A stretch of DNA of 64,000 nt from positions 13,760,736 through 13,824,735 of the forward strand of contig OY365815.1 in the NCBI GenBank assembly GCA_959347315.1, written 5' to 3'. A program made the translations under genes and the position numbers. The notes beneath the pieces are model-generated. The model worked only from the letters and a program-made list of their open reading frames with translations. It searched no databases and was not told the DNA's origin. Below, in pieces: positions 23,095-34,949 of this stretch (its first letter is position 1; each line of letters begins with the position of its first letter). This DNA comes from Bimastos eiseni (lineage: Eukaryota > Annelida > Clitellata > Crassiclitellata > Lumbricidae).

Positions 23095-25284
23095 TCACAA
23101 ACGACAAAAATACAATAGTGGAATTTGACCACTTACCTCAGAAGATGTGTGCTTGGAAACTGTAAATCTGACTTCTTCACTGATGCAGACCGAGTCCCAG
23201 TTTTGCATGAAATAGCTGATAAGACCATGTGAAAACACCTTCACTGAATAGAGAACTCCAGCTAGAATCGATACTGGTTCGTCGAACAAAACCCTAACTG
23301 GAGTTGGATCACCAGAGTATGGAACCGTAACTGTCATCTTCAACAGAGAGTCAACCGACTGCAAGATTTCCACATCAGCCACATATCCTTCCTCTTTGCT
23401 TGCCGTATACAAACCGAGGCAGGTCAGTAGTATGTCACGATCGGTCTTGAAATTAATCGCAGCTACACACTGCAGACGGCATGGAGTGCTTGTCAGTAGC
23501 TGCAAAGTTGTGCCCTCGCTCTACCCAGACTTCCTCGCCGATTCCCCGCTCGGTCGGAAACTTCAGCTGATCGCTTTTCCCTTTGGTTAATAAGAAATTA
23601 AAGATCGGTACTTTCTTCTCTTCTGTCAATACATTACTCTCAGCAGTGATTTCAGCAAATTCTACCGGTTTCATAACTGGAAACCGAATCTGTTAGAGAA
23701 GGTCACCTATTGTCGCCCTTATTTGCAGGTCAGTCGGATTTTCTGTTCTCATGGCATCCCGCAGTTGATGTTTAGCCCAATTAATGGTAGCTTCGTATAT
23801 GACTGACTCTTTCACTGGAATAGTATTAAACTCAAGTATAGCTTCCATTGCCTGTCGAGACGCTGACAAAATCTCAACTCCAGTCAGAACAGCCTTCGAG
23901 TTCATGGAGATCAGTTTCAGACTGTCGCTCACGAGTTGCTGGTGATAAAACTGCAAACCCTGCTCCAACAAGTGAATGACGTTATTTATGTTGAGATTTT
24001 CCACAAGACATTTGTCACATGCTCTGACTAACTGTGGCAAAAATACTTCTTGGCAGCATATAAGACATGCATGGCTGATTCAGGACTAACTGATATGCTC
24101 TCAGAATACATGTAGCTGCAAAAACAAAAAATTGTAAGAGCTAAATTTTATATAGGCAGAGATAGGTCAATTAGACAAAGGCTAATTATAATTGATTAGC
24201 TAAATGATTTTGTTGATTCTAATCGGTTAGTAAATTTCGATTGATTAGCAATTCGACTAATCGTGTCCATCTCTGAATATCACGATCTTAGAAATATCTA
24301 ATTTAAAGCACCTAATTTACTAAATATGTGGCCTCTCGCTTACAAGCACACCCAAAAGCAACATCCATTCGTCAAATAAAGCCTATAACCAGTGTCATCT
24401 GTATACACGTTTCATAATTCCTACAAATGGTACTGTACCTATGGTATGACACATGCTGAAACAGTGTCACAGCATTATGATGGGCCTTAATGCGATGAGG
24501 ACCACGTGATAAGGTGTTGCCATTGAAGAGACCATCAGTTGATGCCGTGTGCATAATAATATCGGCATTACAGAAGCCGTTAGATTAGATGAAACATTAG
24601 ACCGCTGTTGAGTAAACAACAGCAGCAGAAAAATTATGAAAACTAACAGCTAATAATATTCGTAACCCGGCCAGCAATAACACCAATGCAATACATTGCA
24701 TTCAAAACAGAAGGTAGAGAGCACAAGAAATCTGATGTCATCTGGACAAACAATTTTTAGAGCCTACATGATGTTTCAGCAACCAGGGTATACTTAAAGA
24801 AAATTTCTTAAATCTGTCGAGCTGAATTTGTACAATATAGTAATGGAAGCTATACTTGAGACAGTGTTGTCATAAGCTCATAAAACAAATTTACTCGTAA
24901 TTTTTGACCTGACATCACACCACATCCCTCCTCTTTGCACGCTAATTGGGACTGGCATTATTACAGTTGTGGAGCTGACAAGGAACTACAACATAGATCA
25001 TGCAGTCTAAAATTCAACCTACTTTAGGACGTCTCTGAAGACATCGGCATCAATGTCTTCAATGCGGACCACCGCCTCCTGCTCACTCTGACACTCCATC
25101 ATGCCGCTCGCAAACATTGCCTGAAAGACAGGACTCCGGGAGATCAAAACGAACTTGTGAGCACGGATCTTAACAGTATCGTCGCCCGGTGGTCCTATTT
25201 CAAAGCAGACGTCAGTCGAAATTTCATTGTCCAGCATGAAACGTACACTCTCTACGAGAGAGTTGCCAATCAGTCTCACCTTGC
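23095..25284 (-). pseudogene. BTB-BACK-PHR protein (BTBD1/2/3/6 type), disrupted
   Basis: Two exons are visible: about 25284-25023 and 24115-23095. The first encodes a BTB domain (NEISTDVCFEIG, RAHKFVLISRSPVFQAMF, VVRIEDIDADVFRDVL). The second continues with YMYSESISVSPESAMHVLYAAKKY, the BACK region (CDKCLVENLNINNVIHLLEQ, VIYEATINWAKHQL) and a PHR-like domain (INFKTDRDILLTCLGLY, VRVLFDEPVSILAGVLYSV, SGQIPLLYF). Exon phases match. Three lesions break it: a five-T run (24039-24043 on the plus strand) one base short of the family frame; a TAA at 23695-23693 where relatives have Tyr; and a +1 frame change at about 23455-23520. The 5' exon was not found. Intact members are thought to act as Cullin-3 substrate adaptors. 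This is either a non-processed pseudogene or a gene with assembly errors. Confidence 0.85.
24157..24275. mobile_element. Short hAT-like MITE in BTB-PHR intron
   Basis: The ends CAGAGATAGGTCAATTAG and its imperfect inverse ...CGTGTCCATCTCTG bound 119 bp rich in GATTAG/CTAATC words. No clear 8-bp duplication was seen in the flanks. Confidence 0.6.
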
Positions 25285-25464
25285 CTACCCATTACCTAAA
25301 AAACAAAAGAAAAATCAGCTGGAAATAGCTTTTAGTATAGGATATGAATACTTAGGCCAACCTCAACCACTCTTAAGTAATTTCAGAAAACTATGCACTT
25401 CTAAGATAAACATAACCAGGCTAACTGACATTAACTTACCACAGCCTTCAAGATGGCTAAGAAC

Positions 25465-25610
25465 CGTGTTGCCTAACAGGCGGCCCATAGGCTGATTTTA
25501 AGTGGCCCCAAACTCGCAAAATTTGTGCAATAAATATCGAAATGTTCAAGGCAAAAAAGTAACTGGCTTACTTTCATAGCTATTCGGTGATTTCGGTCAT
25601 AAAAAGGCTA
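25465..25610. mobile_element. hAT-end-like fragment
   Basis: GTTGCCTAACAGGCGGCCCA, GATTTTAAGTGGCCC and GCAAAATTTGTGCAATAAAT resemble the fragment at 38682-38810. Both look like one end of an element of the CAGTG-type hAT family; the opposite end was not located. Confidence 0.55.
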
Positions 25611-28000
25611 ATAATATACACGCAATTATTCATTATTAACATTCCATAATAAGTTTAAATTTACAGTACATTCATAATTTTCAATAAATTTTAGTTGTAG
25701 CATTTGAGTTCATTGGCATGGAACTTGGCCAAAACAATGTTTCCTGTCGTCATGGTATCAAAAAGATTGGGCAGTACCGGTCTAGACCATTCATCTATTG
25801 GCTAGCACTTAAATGATGAGCTGCATTAGTTTGCAGTCACTTTAAAAGTGTATGCTTGTTGTTAAAGTATAAAAGTAACTAAAGATATGCCTACAATAAG
25901 ACCACAACAAAGTTACATGTTTCTGTTATATTTCGTACCGACCAACCAGTGGTTGCTCAAATCAGTGTTGTTAAACGTAAACTTTAAATCTGATGATCTG
26001 CTTTGAGAAAGATTATCAGTTTTTGTATTCACAAAACAATAATAAATTTTTAAAATCATTTTCTTAGTGATGATTACCAAAAGTGCCTGCAAAAATGAAT
26101 CTATGCAGTTGCCTAAAGCATTTATAATTGTTCTCATCGAAATTTAAAAAAAAAATTTTGTAGACCTCTCTTGAGTCATTTCAGCCTGTTTGCAAATGAA
26201 TACATTTATTGTTAAACAACGACGTCAATAGGTTTTAGTTCTTGATGTCCAAAACTGAAAAACTGAATTGCTGGGCAATCAATGGTTGCATTGATGAAAC
26301 GGTTGCATGACAATTCATACCACCACACTTAATACTATGGTAATTCATCGCACGACAATTAAGCCCAACGACAATTAATTCCAGCTACATCAGGTATACC
26401 TGTACAATGTGTACATATGATCTATAGCTGCACATACAATTTATTGTGCAATTCATTTTATATATGTTGAGGTGCAAGGGATGGCACCATGGGCTCCAGT
26501 GAGTCCAGTCGCTCTTTTGCTGTCATCATTAGACGATGTGGACTTTTCTCATAGGCATTAAACTAGGAATAAACAAGTAAAGCTTTATTATAACAAGCTG
26601 CAACCTTTTGTATTGATTTTGCCTCATGTTGCTATTTACACTATATCCATAATCAATCCTGGTATTAACTGTCATCAGAAGTCGGTATTAATTGTCGGTG
26701 GGACTATATGTCCAGTAATAGAGTTCTGTCATGGTAGTAAGTATCGCAGTATTAAATGTCACCGATTCGGATGACACTTTGTAGGTGTGATATGGAATCT
26801 GATATCCATGAACAGGAGCGTGTGACTGGAGAGCACATCACCAATAATACCAATTGATCTAAAGATACTTTTACTAGAAGGTAAAAATATTTAATCGGTT
26901 TAAAATCATAATTCAACAAATCAAAAATCGAATTGGCAAAAACAGCGCTATTAACAACCCTAGCTCAAATATCATTATTCATACTGCCAGAATAAACAAA
27001 ATGCCACTCTTTCAAGCTAAGCTGGGCTTAGGAAAAAACGGAAATTATTATTATTAAGTTACCTGAACCATAAACGAATTTTGAAAAAGCTCACGCCAAG
27101 TAATATCTATCACTTTAGTTTATTGCTTTAGTAGAACTGCATTACTTACGTAATCTTTGCTAGAGCTTCGTGCCATCGGTGGTTCATGCCATTGGTTCTT
27201 TCGTAGATTACAAAGTTTAAATTTAAGAAATTAGACCTGAGTCTTAGAAATTCAAAACTCTCTACCGGTCGTTTCAGTCAGCTGTCAGTTCAACTATGTA
27301 AGTATTAAAAAACATCCCTCATCGCTAAATTTAGATGGACTTTATTATGTCAGAGCCTCAGAGGTCGCTGATTTAGCTATCGATTGTAAGTAAGTACACG
27401 AAATCAAAAAATCGTATTCCAAATAATATCTATCACTTCAATTTCTTGTTTCTATTTGTAAAACTACACAACTAAAATAACTAACGTGATCATTGCTTAC
27501 AGTGATCATTTTAGGAAACTCAGGTTCTTGAGATTGAGAGGTTGTGAGGGGTGTAGGTTTGAAGCAATAATGGAGAAGTGTGTGGGTCATGAGACAGAGC
27601 CTTGCATTATGCACATTGATTGGGACGAGAGACGAGGAGAGACCTATGAATATACAAACCTAGCACGAAATTTTCAGCAACCTAAGAGGACCTACAGTAG
27701 GCCTACTGTTCAAGTCAGTATACTCTATTGATCACCATGTGCACACGGCATAAAAAGAATTAAGCACAACATTCATAATACGAATTGACGCCATAATTCA
27801 TAATTCGTAGTAGGCTTATTAATTGATGCCATAATAACATTCAAAATTCCTAATTCCTAATAGGCTAAATTAACAAACACAACTGAATAGAATAGGCTAA
27901 ATTCATAAAATAGGTTGCCTCTACATTAATAATTAATAGATAGTCTACTTGTGTTTGTACGTTATAATATAATAATCAATATTGCACTATACCCTGTGAA
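25611..28000. other. AT-rich intergenic region, no gene seen
   Basis: The region is AT-rich. At 26300-26400 it has CGACAATTAA-type words, with their inverse (TTAATTGTCGG) near 26690, suggesting subterminal repeats of an unrecognised element. The plus ORF at 27486-27731 (81 codons) has no recognisable family. Confidence 0.45.
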
Positions 28001-28009
28001 TTTCTAAGC

Positions 28010-28130
28010 TTGATGAACGCGCGCACCACCGCATCAACCGATCAACAAATACACGCGCGTACAGCCCAGTAAACCGATCAACAGACCCACGTGCGCAACG
28101 ACGCATCAACTGATCAACACGAAGGACTTC
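28010..28130. repeat. Short degenerate minisatellite
   Basis: About three 40-45 bp units share GCATCAACCGATCAACA-like ends and CACGCGCG-like cores. It is unusually CpG-rich for this region. Confidence 0.7.
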
Positions 28131-30010
28131 TGTGCGGTGACAAGATTATGTCCGGGTTCAAGGACGTTTGGAGCCGCTAATCAATAGAACCATTTTCTTG
28201 TTCTGTAGTGAAGTATTCTAATCCTAGGCTCCTTAGCTGTTCAAAGCTATTCTTAAAGGGATTTAGTATGAATAATTTTTTATTTAAACACGTATAGCTA
28301 TTGTCTGGATAGGTGTACTGTTTTCTTCAAAAGCGGAGTTATTGTGTAGGGACCTTGAGCGAAAGTTATTATCGTTTAGGCCTAATAACTTTCGAATATC
28401 GCCTCTTGTCAAAGAAAGAAAAATGAGGATTTGAAACTTTATTGACTGGTTCCGCAGCGACATAGAACGCCTTCGTACATAAACTTAAAGGTCAGCAGAG
28501 GTTATAGCACACTATAATGATTAATTTTTAGTCAGACGCTTGTAGAAGAAGTCAGATAATAATAAAATATTCAATTTCCGTTTACACGATTACTTAATTT
28601 TCAAGTTGAAGTAAGAAGCCTCGTCTGACTCTGGACTCGTCTTGAGAGTTATGACGAGGCACTCGTCTCGTCTTGCCTCATACTGGATATAATGTATACG
28701 GGCCTGGTAGCCTGTTTGGTATTTTCAATCACCAATGTTTGGTTTTGCTCTGCGTTGATCAATCAGTAAATTTGTCTAACTTTTTTAGTTTATATCCTGT
28801 AGCTCTACAGAACGCCAACACTGTAAGTAAATTGGAGATAATTCACCATCGCTTCATTTAATTTGATTTCTGCAAGCCTCAGACTAAGGGACATTACTGC
28901 TTCTGAAACTGACACTAGGCCTATAGGCCTACATCTAAAGGATATTATGGTCTAAAATTGACATGTCTGTCTATACTTGTCTGACCACTGTCCACTGATC
29001 AGTTACCACGGGGCAATTTACCTGGAACCGAAACTGTGCTTATTATATCTGCCTATTAGTTATGATCATGTCAATTTAATTTGACCAAGCGCATCTATAC
29101 TCTTATGCATGAATTATAAAACTGTTCAAGCTATTTCATGTTTAAATTTGTTTCTTGGTTCTGCTGCATCACCATCGATCGGTTTCTTCTGGAGCGCCAT
29201 AGACGGCGGGGTTAGCGTAGGAGAAACGCCCGACCTACAGTTCCACCACCCATGCGCATTCACAAATTGACCACTGGAAGTAACCTCATCACCATTAAAC
29301 GATATTTAAACGACATTTTGTGACTATGGTGGGGTTCGACGTCTTCAACAGCTAGATTAACTGGACATCTTTCTACTATTTCTGTAGGTTTCTGGACATA
29401 ATGTTAATCCGAGATCTTCCACTACATGGTGTGCTTTACGTTCTCATCAATTTTGCACCCCTTGGTCCTTGTGGGTTCTTTGGTGTCAGCGCCGCACTGG
29501 CAGATCATTTATACAATGAAATTATACATTCATTGATTCATTTAACGATGCGTTCGTATAGCAAGCATAACGGGCGTTGCTGAGCAGCGCATAGAATGTG
29601 AAATTATATTAGTGATTAATTAAACAGTGTCCATGCAGATAATTCGGACAAAAGTTATTGCTATTACAATAATTTTTATGACAACTCTGCTAGACCATCC
29701 ACTCAGAAACGCTCCCAGCCTGGGAGGGAGACTTAGGGGAGGGCAGGAGGGGACGGTCGCCTCCAAAATTTTAGGTGGAGGGCACGGAACTGCTTACAGT
29801 GCCCCAATATTTCATAAATGTTTCAATAATGTTTGATAAATATTCTAAATATATGCAGTGTTTTCCACTGCTCATTCCATTTTGCAACATCCATTATCGG
29901 GAAATGAGTTTTTTCGACCTGTCCCTCTAACCCCATGTTTGTGCATCTGTCCCCTCCCAAACCCAGGACCAAGTCTCCACCTATGCTCCCAGCTACACCA
30001 CGCTCGTATA
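28131..30010. other. Intergenic, no gene seen
   Basis: ORFs of 60-69 codons only, without family similarity. It includes a GGGAGGG/GTCGCCTCC stretch at 29710-29800 that may relate to the dispersed repeat at 13392. Confidence 0.5.
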
Positions 30011-30013
30011 GTA

Positions 30014-30841
30014 GGGGAAAGGCTTTTATTATGGACCCCTTAGGGAAAATGCGTTTTTCTCCTACTACCTAAGCCTTAGTAGCACAAATGTATATACCAT
30101 GTTATATAGATTTTGTTTAAGAATTATCTTGACAAGGAAAACGATGTCTTGGTTGCTTTTCCAATTTTTAAGAATTTTTTCAAAATAAGGAAAGTGGTCC
30201 ATATTACACATCTAGTTGTGTAAAATGGACCACTATCCTAGCATGTAAAACACAGGCAGAATTCAGAACATGCTTATGCTATGTGTATTGAACATAGAAA
30301 TTATTGGTTTGAAACACAAAGAAATGTAGCAGTATCCATTGAACAATTTAAAAATAACAAAAACATGCATTGAAAGAACAATGTTTTCACCAATGGCATT
30401 AGGCCCCCTACTTTATAATGCAGGAATAAAATCAAAATTTTAATAATTGTGAGCAATTAAGTGGAAATTGACCTATCATCAAAAGTAGGCCTTGTAACAA
30501 ACATGGAAGAGTATGTAGGCCTAAGTCTATCAAAATTTTAACATTTAGCCTTAGGCTTATCTCTAGGCCTACTAAGTTTCTGTTGAACAATGTTATTTAC
30601 AAATATCACATGTGTAGTCTTTATCATCTCAAATTTCTTTTTACCATCCTTAGCAAATTTATTCTTTCCATCAATATGCCATTTGAGTGTTGCCCTTGGT
30701 ACACCAAATTTCTTTACAGCCTCATTGAAACCGGAAGCTTTTATTCGTAGCGCAAATACAGCTTTCTGCTTGTCACTCTCAGTCCACAATGCCATGAGGT
30801 GGTCCGTATTACACGGTGGTCCAAGATACAGGCCTTTCCCC
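30014..30841 (-). mobile_element. TA-flanked pogo/Tc1-mariner-like non-autonomous element
   Basis: The element is bounded by TA dinucleotides and begins GGGGAAAGGC, with the inverse GCCTTTCCCC at the right end. Similarity between the ends continues imperfectly to TGGACC. Subterminal and internal GTGGTCC-TATTACAC words occur at about 30193 and 30799-30825, and inverted at about 30220. One short ORF remains (30538-30795). The TA duplication and short inverted repeats fit the Tc1/mariner/pogo superfamily. Confidence 0.8.
30538..30795 (-). CDS. 85-residue orphan helix-turn-helix protein of the pogo-like element
   Basis: It starts MALWTESDKQKAVFALRIK and continues through EAVKKFGVPRATLKWHIDGK, the pattern of a psq/HTH DNA-binding domain at the N-terminus of pogo/Tigger-type transposases. 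The rest is short and basic (KKKFEMIK, RPRDKPKAKC), with no DDE catalytic core. It lies wholly inside the 828-bp element, close to its right end. It is either a truncated transposase or a retained DNA-binding fragment; expression is unknown. Confidence 0.65.
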   Translation of the reverse strand: MALWTESDKQKAVFALRIKASGFNEAVKKFGVPRATLKWHIDGKNKFAKDGKKKFEMIKTTHVIFVNNIVQQKLSRPRDKPKAKC

Positions 30842-31137
30842 TACAGAGTCCCATGTTCCGTATGTTTTGCGCTATTCAATAGCAACCGCATATATATGGT
30901 ATCGTGTAGCACAACTGGAGAAAAACTACGTGGAGTTTGGTCAACGGTGTGATGCTAAGGATATGCCAATGAAAATAATTATGTCATAGCGTATAGGGAA
31001 ATGATTGCATTGGAGAGGTCACCAAGGACAGGTGACCTTAGCCTCAGGAGCCGAGTGAAGAATGAAAGTATCTTTGCATGAACGAGGACGATTAAGATTG
31101 CACTGTCGTCTAAAATGGAGCTATAAAAATGATCCCG

Positions 31138-31285
31138 ATAAATGAATGAATGAATGAACGAATGAATGAATGAATCAACGAACGAATGAATGAATGAATG
31201 AACGAATGAATGAATGAATGATTGAATTAATTAATTAATTAATGAACGAACGAACGAATGAATGAATGAATGAATGAATGCGGCT
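31138..31285. repeat. AATG/AACG tetranucleotide microsatellite after a LINE tail
   Basis: Interrupted GAAT/AACG repeats follow TGGAGCTATAAAAATGATC, a degenerate form of the LINE tail seen elsewhere in the window. Another tail (GGAGAGGCGCTATATAAATT) lies at 31370-31393. Confidence 0.8.
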
Positions 31286-31844
31286 ACACTGCAACATGCA
31301 ACATCGACAATTTAATTCTACGTCAACTAAAACGCCTCTCCGAGTGTTCCAATGTTCTCAGCCATAGTTCCTGGAGAGGCGCTATATAAATTCTCAAATA
31401 CGATTGATTATCTGTTTATGCAACACATCCTTTAAGTAAGACTGTTTTATTAAAGCGCTATAAGTGTTAGTTGATAGTATTATATTGTATTGCGTTCCGC
31501 AAGGGATATAGAATGTCCGGGCCTCTATCGACAAGTGTTTGCACAATAGTTTAGACAGCTAACGATGACCGATATTTTATCATCTGCTCGCCACAGCAAC
31601 GAAACTGACTGTTGGCAGAGCATAAATCGCAAATCGCAAATAGCCTGTCCACCGCAGGTTGCAGATGCATGGCTGGAAACGCTCGCTTAGCGATTCTAGA
31701 CGTATCGAGTAATCGAATAGTCGTTCCGCCCAAGCCGGTCAGTCGGTCACGTGCAATCTCAGCAACGGGTTGTATGGGGAAAGGGACTGCTGCACGGGAT
31801 GTCGGTAGGTCTAATACGGACAGTTATTCGCTGATTGTATTCGT

Positions 31845-31915
31845 AATCGTAATCTCCAAATTTCTAAAGCGCCACTTGAAAGCTAAGCGCAGGGCACCAG
31901 CTTATTAACGAGCTA
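31845..31915 (-). mobile_element. LINE 3'-tail remnant
   Basis: It carries the minus-strand tail block shared with 20590-21000 (AATAAGCTGGTGCCCT, CTTTCAAGTGGCGCTTTAG). Confidence 0.65.
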
Positions 31916-32369
31916 CTTAACGTCAGCTCTCTCTATAGATAGGCTGCGCTGTATGTGTGGTAGTGCATGTCTTTCCATCCTAAGTGCCGAGGTTGATAAA
32001 TCAAAGTAGTGACGTTGTGATTATGCGTGACGTTGTTCGTGATCTTATCAGAAACTGATTCACTTACTTCTGTGACATCGTTGCCTTTATGCCAAAAAGA
32101 AATCGATTACCACTTTTCCCACTGGGGTTTCTTTTCTGAGTGCAACATAGAAAGTGATGGAAAGCTGGAAAATGTAATTTATGGCTCTTAGCGAGGGCTC
32201 CGTAATAAAAGTCCGTATTCTATGCAACTACCACACGGCCGCTTAGGAAATACACAAATGCGCGCACGTACGCAGACATAGGCCCTACACATATCGCCTA
32301 TTATGCTGCCTATATAAGGCTGATAAATATAATTATATATATACATAATATACATATATACATATACAT

Positions 32370-32641
32370 ATATCTTCTTACACTTCTAAGAAGAGTCAAA
32401 CTCCCGGGATACTTAGCTCAATTCTTTCCAACAGTCTCTGAACTTGCAAACATAGCAGATGCCAAAATCTCTTTCTCCATTTTACACAACCCGAAGCGTG
32501 TTCTTCACCAACTCATACCTCCACTCCGACCCCACGCCAATCACCAATTCAGACCTAGAGCACACAACCATGTCCTCCCACCAAAAGACGACTCTCAGTT
32601 CATTCCCAGATCATTATACAAAAACATTTACTAGTTTGCTA
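32370..32641 (+). mobile_element. Non-LTR retrotransposon ORF2 C-terminal fragment
   Basis: An unbroken reading frame runs KLPGYLAQFFPTVSELANI, ISFSILHNPKRVLHQLIPPL, FRPRAHNHVLPPKDDSQF, IPRSLYKNIY and a stop. The N-P-x-x-V-L-H-x-L-P-P and P-R-x-L-Y-K-x blocks are the usual end of many LINE ORF2 proteins. It is 5'-truncated. Confidence 0.8.
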
Positions 32642-32704
32642 TTAATTCTAGCTGCTTTAATGGATGGATCACTGTCACTCATGTAAACATTTCTGCGCTA
32701 TTGA

Positions 32705-33552
32705 CAGTGCTAAATGATTGGATATCAGACAGTGTCTCGGTCTCGAGACGACTCGAGACAGTTTTTAGTGTCTTGGTCTCGGTCTCCGAAGCCTGCTGTC
32801 TCGGTCTCGGTCTCGGTCTTGAGGTAGTGTCTCAAATTTTTAGAAACTGTCTTGAAGTGAAAGTCTTGTTCCGTCTCGAACAAGCGGTCTCAATAAGTTT
32901 CGCGTTAATTGTCTTAAACTCTTGCGCTAGAAACTGAAACCGGAATCTACGAGAAACGGTAGGCCTAATTCTGGCTAACGCGCGAGTCATCTGATACTGA
33001 AATCAATTCAATTATCTTAAGGTGGGAAAATGTCTGAAAGAGAACCGGAAATTGTGAAGTTTCTTTTTACGCAATTTTGAAGTTATTGCCGTTTGTCATT
33101 GATGTAAAACCACCATAACTGAAACGATCGGAACCACTTCGAGTTTCTAAGGGTGAGAAAGGACATGCGAAATTTTTTAATTTCGTTTGGCATTTGGTAT
33201 CGAATTTGCTTATTTAAAATCGTCAAGAAATTTCAGACGTATCTAAAAAGGCTTTCTTTACACAATTCAGAAGATAGACCGACGAAGAGATATTGAAAAA
33301 GATAAAACGCGCCAATATAAAAATTGTTCTCAGGAATTGGTACTATGTACATTATAAGTTTCAAAATTGAAATTACAAATGAACCTTATTCCCGAAAACT
33401 GATGCATTAGTATTTTACAGCATTTTACATAGGATCACTTGTCTTTTACTGTCTCGTACTGTCTTGAACCTAGTGTCTTGGTCTTGGTCTTGGTACCTCA
33501 CTGTCTTGGTCTCGTCTTGGTCTTGAAGCTTCAAGTCTTGCATACAACACTG
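32705..33552. mobile_element. Probable hAT-like element with GGTCTCG subterminal repeats
   Basis: The right end is inverse CAGTGTTGTATGCAAGAC and the left side begins CAGTG. Both sides carry GTCTTGGTCTCGGTCT repeats around an AT-rich core without ORFs. A second sequence with the same repeats ends in CCCAACACTG at 1826. The flanking 8-mers do not match, so exact ends are uncertain. Confidence 0.5.
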
Positions 33553-33960
33553 ATGAATATATATATATATATATATATATCGCGAAGCATTTATTTTCGG
33601 AGCAATAATTATTAATGGTGGGCTATGATTGGGCTATAACTAGCTGGCGGTAGTTGTGCGTACATGTATATTAGCAGAAAGCAACGACAACGCTATTTGT
33701 CATCTCGATATTATACTAGGCCCATTAAATTCTTCTGCTAGGCGTACTGAAACGAACTACGTGAATTTATATTATCAGAAATTAAATAGGCCTGCTCAAC
33801 TGTTTTATGCATTTGGACCATTTGCTAAAAGAAAACATGGAGACATATCTGCAATGAATGTGAATATAAAAATCGTTGCTATTTCTGAATAGTTATAGGC
33901 CTAACTCGGAGTCGGATGATGATACACAAGTTCAACCCTTGATAGGCCTATCGACTTAAT

Positions 33961-34107
33961 CCTTAAACGACGAGCCTGTACTAAAATGCAGTGCTTTTTT
34001 CTAGGGAAAGAGGTGCCGCAACGCATGGGAAAAGGTGCCGGGTTCCGCCAGAAAAAAGCACTGCTAAAATGTATGGGAGAATCTATGGGAACTCGTCGTT
34101 AAAGGTA
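33961..34107. mobile_element. Inverted-repeat element hosting a nested hAT MITE
   Basis: TTAAACGACGAG on the left and CTCGTCGTTAAAG on the right form a 12-13 bp inverted repeat around the hAT insertion at 33989-34063. Without the insertion and one target copy, the outer element is about 64 bp. The superfamily is not assigned. Confidence 0.6.
33989..34063. mobile_element. 75-bp hAT MITE with perfect 8-bp target duplication
   Basis: The ends CAGTGCTTTTTTCTAG and CCAGAAAAAAGCACTG enclose GAGGTGCCG / GGTGCCGGG motifs. The flanks are identical (ctaaaatg on both sides). It is very short, so it must be mobilised in trans. Confidence 0.93.
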
Positions 34108-34789
34108 AAGGAAAGCTCTGATGTATATACGATTTATTTGTATTATGTTATAGGCCTATGCTGTGCATTACATCTATTTTTTGGTATATATGTGTGTGAG
34201 CGTGGGTGAATAGTCTCCCTCTGGTGATTAGCCGTCATTATCTGGATGCCGGCAGTCAGCCGACGTAGAGAATATTATTACCGGTACATCTCTTCTGTCT
34301 GTGTACACAAGGCACTGTACGTCTGTACGTGCATACGATTGTCTGCCTGTTCATCCGTGTCTGTATGTCTCAATGTGTTTTCGTGTGCCTCGTTCCAGCT
34401 GCGATCCTCTTCCTGTCGTATTTATACGCAAATCTGAGACAACGTCTCTGTGGGCGACGCTGCCAGTGGCTTTGTTTGTAACTGTGGTGGTTGTAGCTGG
34501 GTATGTGCGTCTGTGAGCATATATGTCTCTGTGAATGTTGTGGTTCCCATAAATTAAGTTAGAACAGCTCAACGTTTTTATAGCGCCTTTAGAGGAGCCG
34601 TTCAGAAGCATTATTTCTATGTGTGATGTAGGCTATCGGCGCGTTGATACGTCGTCATTATACGTAATCAATAATTATTTGTCTGTACTCTGTATGGTTG
34701 CATAGATGTCCCTTGGTGTCCTTGTGGTTCCTTCTCTGTTTATGTGTATGTTTATATTATGTATTCCGTAACCATTTATTGCAGTTCCA

Positions 34790-34925
34790 ATGGATGGCTT
34801 GCTGGTCTTTCCAACCCTAAGGTCGTGGGTTCAAATCTCCTCAGGACTAAAGGATATTTCCAGATGTCTGCATCGTCTGCTCTTCTATAGTCTCCTCGGC
34901 TGGATATTGAATACTTTTGGCCAAG
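34790..34925 (+). mobile_element. Possible tRNA-derived SINE fragment
   Basis: GTCGTGGGTTCAAATCTCC resembles an RNA polymerase III B box in a tRNA T-arm, and a non-tRNA tail follows. The A box is not clear. Confidence 0.35.
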
Positions 34926-34949
34926 TTCTCTGGCTTCACTGTAATATTG

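Noticed and set aside
23466..23520. A 55-nt intron explaining the frame change in the PHR region
   Set aside because: It would be extremely short and would delete residues that align with the family, so a frameshift lesion is more likely.
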